Source of the DNA: Halobacteriales archaeon QS_9_70_65
Lineage (GTDB): Archaea; Halobacteriota; Halobacteria; Halobacteriales; Haloarculaceae
DNA length: 5,917 nucleotides
NCBI GenBank assembly: GCA_003023535.1
Contig: PXSC01000152.1
Coordinates: 1-5,917, forward strand
Direction of reading: 5' to 3'
This document shows positions 4,821 through 5,917 of this stretch, piece after piece (position 1 is the first letter of the stretch; each line of letters begins with the position of its first letter). Under the pieces are notes generated by a model that ran no database searches, was not told the origin of the DNA, and saw only the letters and a program-made list of their open reading frames with translations. The translations under genes were made by a program, and so were the position numbers.

Positions 4821-4833
4821 GCCTATTTTCACG
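4821..4833 (-). promoter_or_regulatory. Possible promoter for the small ORF and raSEA
   Basis: The minus strand reads GTGAAAATAGGC just past the expected vanZ stop, the only A/T-rich spot near. It could be a box A about 70 bases before the ATG at 4752. Support is compositional only; the genes may equally be co-transcribed with vanZ. Confidence 0.25.
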
Positions 4834-5282
4834 GCCTGTCGCCCCTCGTCGGTCGCCGCGAGCCGCCAGCCGGCGACGCCGAGGACCGCCCCGACGCCGT
4901 CGGCGGCGGCGTCGGCCAGCGAGGCCGTCCGGTGGGCCAGCGGGACCTGAATGCCCTCGATTGCGGCCCCGAGCGCGACGACGGCGGCCGCGACGACGAG
5001 GAGGTCGCGGCCCTCGGCCCGTCGGGCGGCGGCGGCGGCCGGGACCGCCGTGCCCGCCACGTGAGCCCACTTGTCGAGGCCCACGCCAGCGACGTCGGCG
5101 TCGAGGGCCGCGGGCGGCCCCACGACCGACGCGACGACGACCGTCGCACACGCCGCGATAGCGACCCACCGGGCTGCCGACGCGAGGTCCGACCGAGCGC
5201 GCGACACGGGAGCCGGTGGCCGCTCGCCGGTCGAAAGGGTTCCGGCCGCGATCGGCGATTCGCCTCGTACGAACGCGTCCAC
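4829..5282 (-). CDS. VanZ-like integral membrane protein, 3' end frameshifted
   Basis: A small membrane protein of the VanZ family, about 150 residues. The family is named after a teicoplanin-resistance gene, and the role in archaea is unknown. Hydrophobic segments lie near residues 39-56, 74-87, 94-113 and 124-141. VanZ-type polar residues are present: LDKWAHVAG (D70, K71, H74), IEGIQVPLAHRTASLADAA (E109, Q112, R118, D124). As written the frame has no stop after ATDEG and runs on through a Cys/Trp/Arg-rich stretch into raSEA. One G fewer in the G4 run (plus-strand 4842-4845) would give EGDRP and a TGA at 4831-4829, a credible end, so the listed 3' end assumes that. The GTG start at 5282 is the longest choice, has no Shine-Dalgarno, and the first 35 residues are hydrophilic, so a later start is possible. 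Confidence 0.72.
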
Positions 5283-5292
5283 GACGCCTGCG

Positions 5293-5332
5293 CGTAACCT
5301 TCAGCAGTTACTCCCATGTAGCAAAGGTTACG
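5293..5332. promoter_or_regulatory. 9-bp inverted repeat in the vanZ/aor divergent gap
   Basis: CGTAACCTT (5293-5301) is repeated inverted as AAGGTTACG (5324-5332), with arm centres 31 bases apart, about three helical turns. It fills most of the 86-bp gap between vanZ (start 5282) and the AOR gene (start 5369) and is A/T-rich compared with its surroundings. The arrangement suits a regulator binding on one face of the helix or a hairpin in either leader. A related GTTAC lies inside at 5307-5311. No regulator can be named. Confidence 0.5.
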
Positions 5333-5368
5333 ACGATGTGGACCAACTATGAACCAGTACGGATTATC

Positions 5369-5917
5369 ATGACTGACTTGGGCGGATTCCACGACCACGT
5401 CGCTCGCGTCGACCTCTCCGACGGGAGCGTCAGCTACGAGAGCATCGACCAGGACGACGCCGAGAAGTACATCGGCGCCCGCGGCCTCGGCGTCAAGTAC
5501 GTCTTCGACCAGGGCCCGGACGTCGACCCGATGGGCCCGGAGAACCTGCTGGCGTTCACCAACGGGCCGCTGACGGGCACGCAGGTGACCATGAGCGGCC
5601 GCATCGCCGTTTGCACGAAATCGCCGCTGACCGGGACCGTCACCGACTCCCACCACGGCGGCTGGTCCGGCGCCCGGCTGAAGTGGGCGGGCTTCGACGG
5701 CCTGCTGTTCGAGGGCGAGGCCGACGGTCCCGTCTACGCCTACGTCGAGGACGGCGAGGTCGAACTGCGTGACGCCTCCGACCTGTGGGGCATGGGCTTC
5801 CACGACACCCGCGACGCGATCGAGGAGGCCCACGACGGCGAGTACGGCCGCGATCTCTCGGTGATGGGCATCGGCGAGGCCGGCGAGAACGAAATCAGGT
5901 ACGCCTGCATCATGAAC
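5369..5917 (+). CDS. aor: Tungsten-containing aldehyde ferredoxin oxidoreductase, N-terminal part
   Basis: The first 183 residues of an AOR-family enzyme, which oxidises aldehydes to carboxylic acids with ferredoxin using a tungstopterin and a 4Fe-4S cluster in the cytoplasm. The N-terminal domain is clear: DHVARVDLSDGSVSYE, KYIGARGLGVKYVFD, PENLLAFTNGPLTGT, SGRIAVCTKSPLTGT, DSHHGGWSGARLKWAGFDG and MGIGEAGENEIRYACIMN, in family order and spacing. The C-terminal domains with the cluster cysteines are outside the window, so catalytic completeness cannot be judged. ATG 5369 is chosen because LGGFHDHV-type starts are normal for the family; an in-frame ATG at 5336 would add 11 residues (MWTNYEPVRII) and place the start close to the inverted repeat. 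The gene is divergent from vanZ. Substrate and paralog type are unknown. Confidence 0.93.
   Translation, partial: MTDLGGFHDHVARVDLSDGSVSYESIDQDDAEKYIGARGLGVKYVFDQGPDVDPMGPENLLAFTNGPLTGTQVTMSGRIAVCTKSPLTGTVTDSHHGGWSGARLKWAGFDGLLFEGEADGPVYAYVEDGEVELRDASDLWGMGFHDTRDAIEEAHDGEYGRDLSVMGIGEAGENEIRYACIMN

Noticed and set aside
5336..5368. ATG at 5336 as the aor start
   Set aside because: It is in frame and would add 11 residues, but these do not resemble AOR N-termini and no ribosome site precedes it. It is kept only as an alternative.
4829..5833. Leftward 334-codon frame antisense to aor and overlapping vanZ
   Set aside because: Antisense to clear AOR coding sequence, and its vanZ part is the wrong frame. 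Only its TGA at 4829-4831 is useful, as the likely vanZ stop after a frameshift.

Overview
The window looks like a piece of chromosome from a halophilic archaeon (class Halobacteria). The DNA is very GC-rich, with a strong GC bias at third codon positions. The predicted proteins (PurU, PurS, the AOR fragment) are rich in Asp and Glu. Several genes start at GTG, and at least one transcript looks leaderless. The gene content (LctP-type lactate permease, archaeal split PurS/PurQ, the archaeosine enzyme RaSEA, tungsten AOR) fits this. The genus cannot be read from the sequence.

Layout. Bases 2-574 (+) are the 3' end of an L-lactate permease gene. Bases 575-1241 are a gene-poor stretch with a TATA-like box, a candidate three-way-junction RNA, a strong 16-bp hairpin, oligo-A/T tracts and a DtxR-type palindrome. 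Bases 1242-2195 (-) are purU (formyltetrahydrofolate deformylase). A compact divergent promoter region (2196-2364) separates it from purS (2365-2616, +), which is followed by purQ (2679-3314, +). Convergent to purQ is a leftward cluster: a VanZ-like membrane protein (about 4829-5282), a small broken ORF (4547-4752) and the archaeosine radical SAM enzyme RaSEA (3336-4547). Bases 5369-5917 (+) are the start of an aldehyde ferredoxin oxidoreductase gene, divergent from vanZ across an 86-bp gap with a 9-bp inverted repeat.

How the genes fit together. PurS and PurQ are two of the three subunits of FGAM synthase; PurL is not in the window. PurU releases formate from 10-formyl-THF, and formate feeds formate-dependent steps of purine synthesis. 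The purU/purS divergon is therefore a purine and one-carbon unit. RaSEA completes archaeosine in tRNA, itself a GTP-derived 7-deazaguanine. LctP and AOR belong to organic-acid and aldehyde metabolism and look unrelated.

Main oddities. (1) purU and purS each have a TTTTGCC box exactly 29 nt before an ATG; on the purU side that ATG opens an 11-codon mini-ORF that ends in a GTGA overlap with purU. (2) A second mini-ORF links purS to purQ in the same GTGA way and begins with a copy of the purQ 5' end. (3) PurQ lacks about 15 residues, including the conserved Ala-His before GEGRF. (4) RaSEA carries a 64-codon in-frame insertion made of palindromic repeat DNA. (5) vanZ and raSEA are joined in one stop-free 648-codon frame, apparently through indels in G-runs. 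(6) The 667-bp intergenic region holds candidate structured RNA on both strands.
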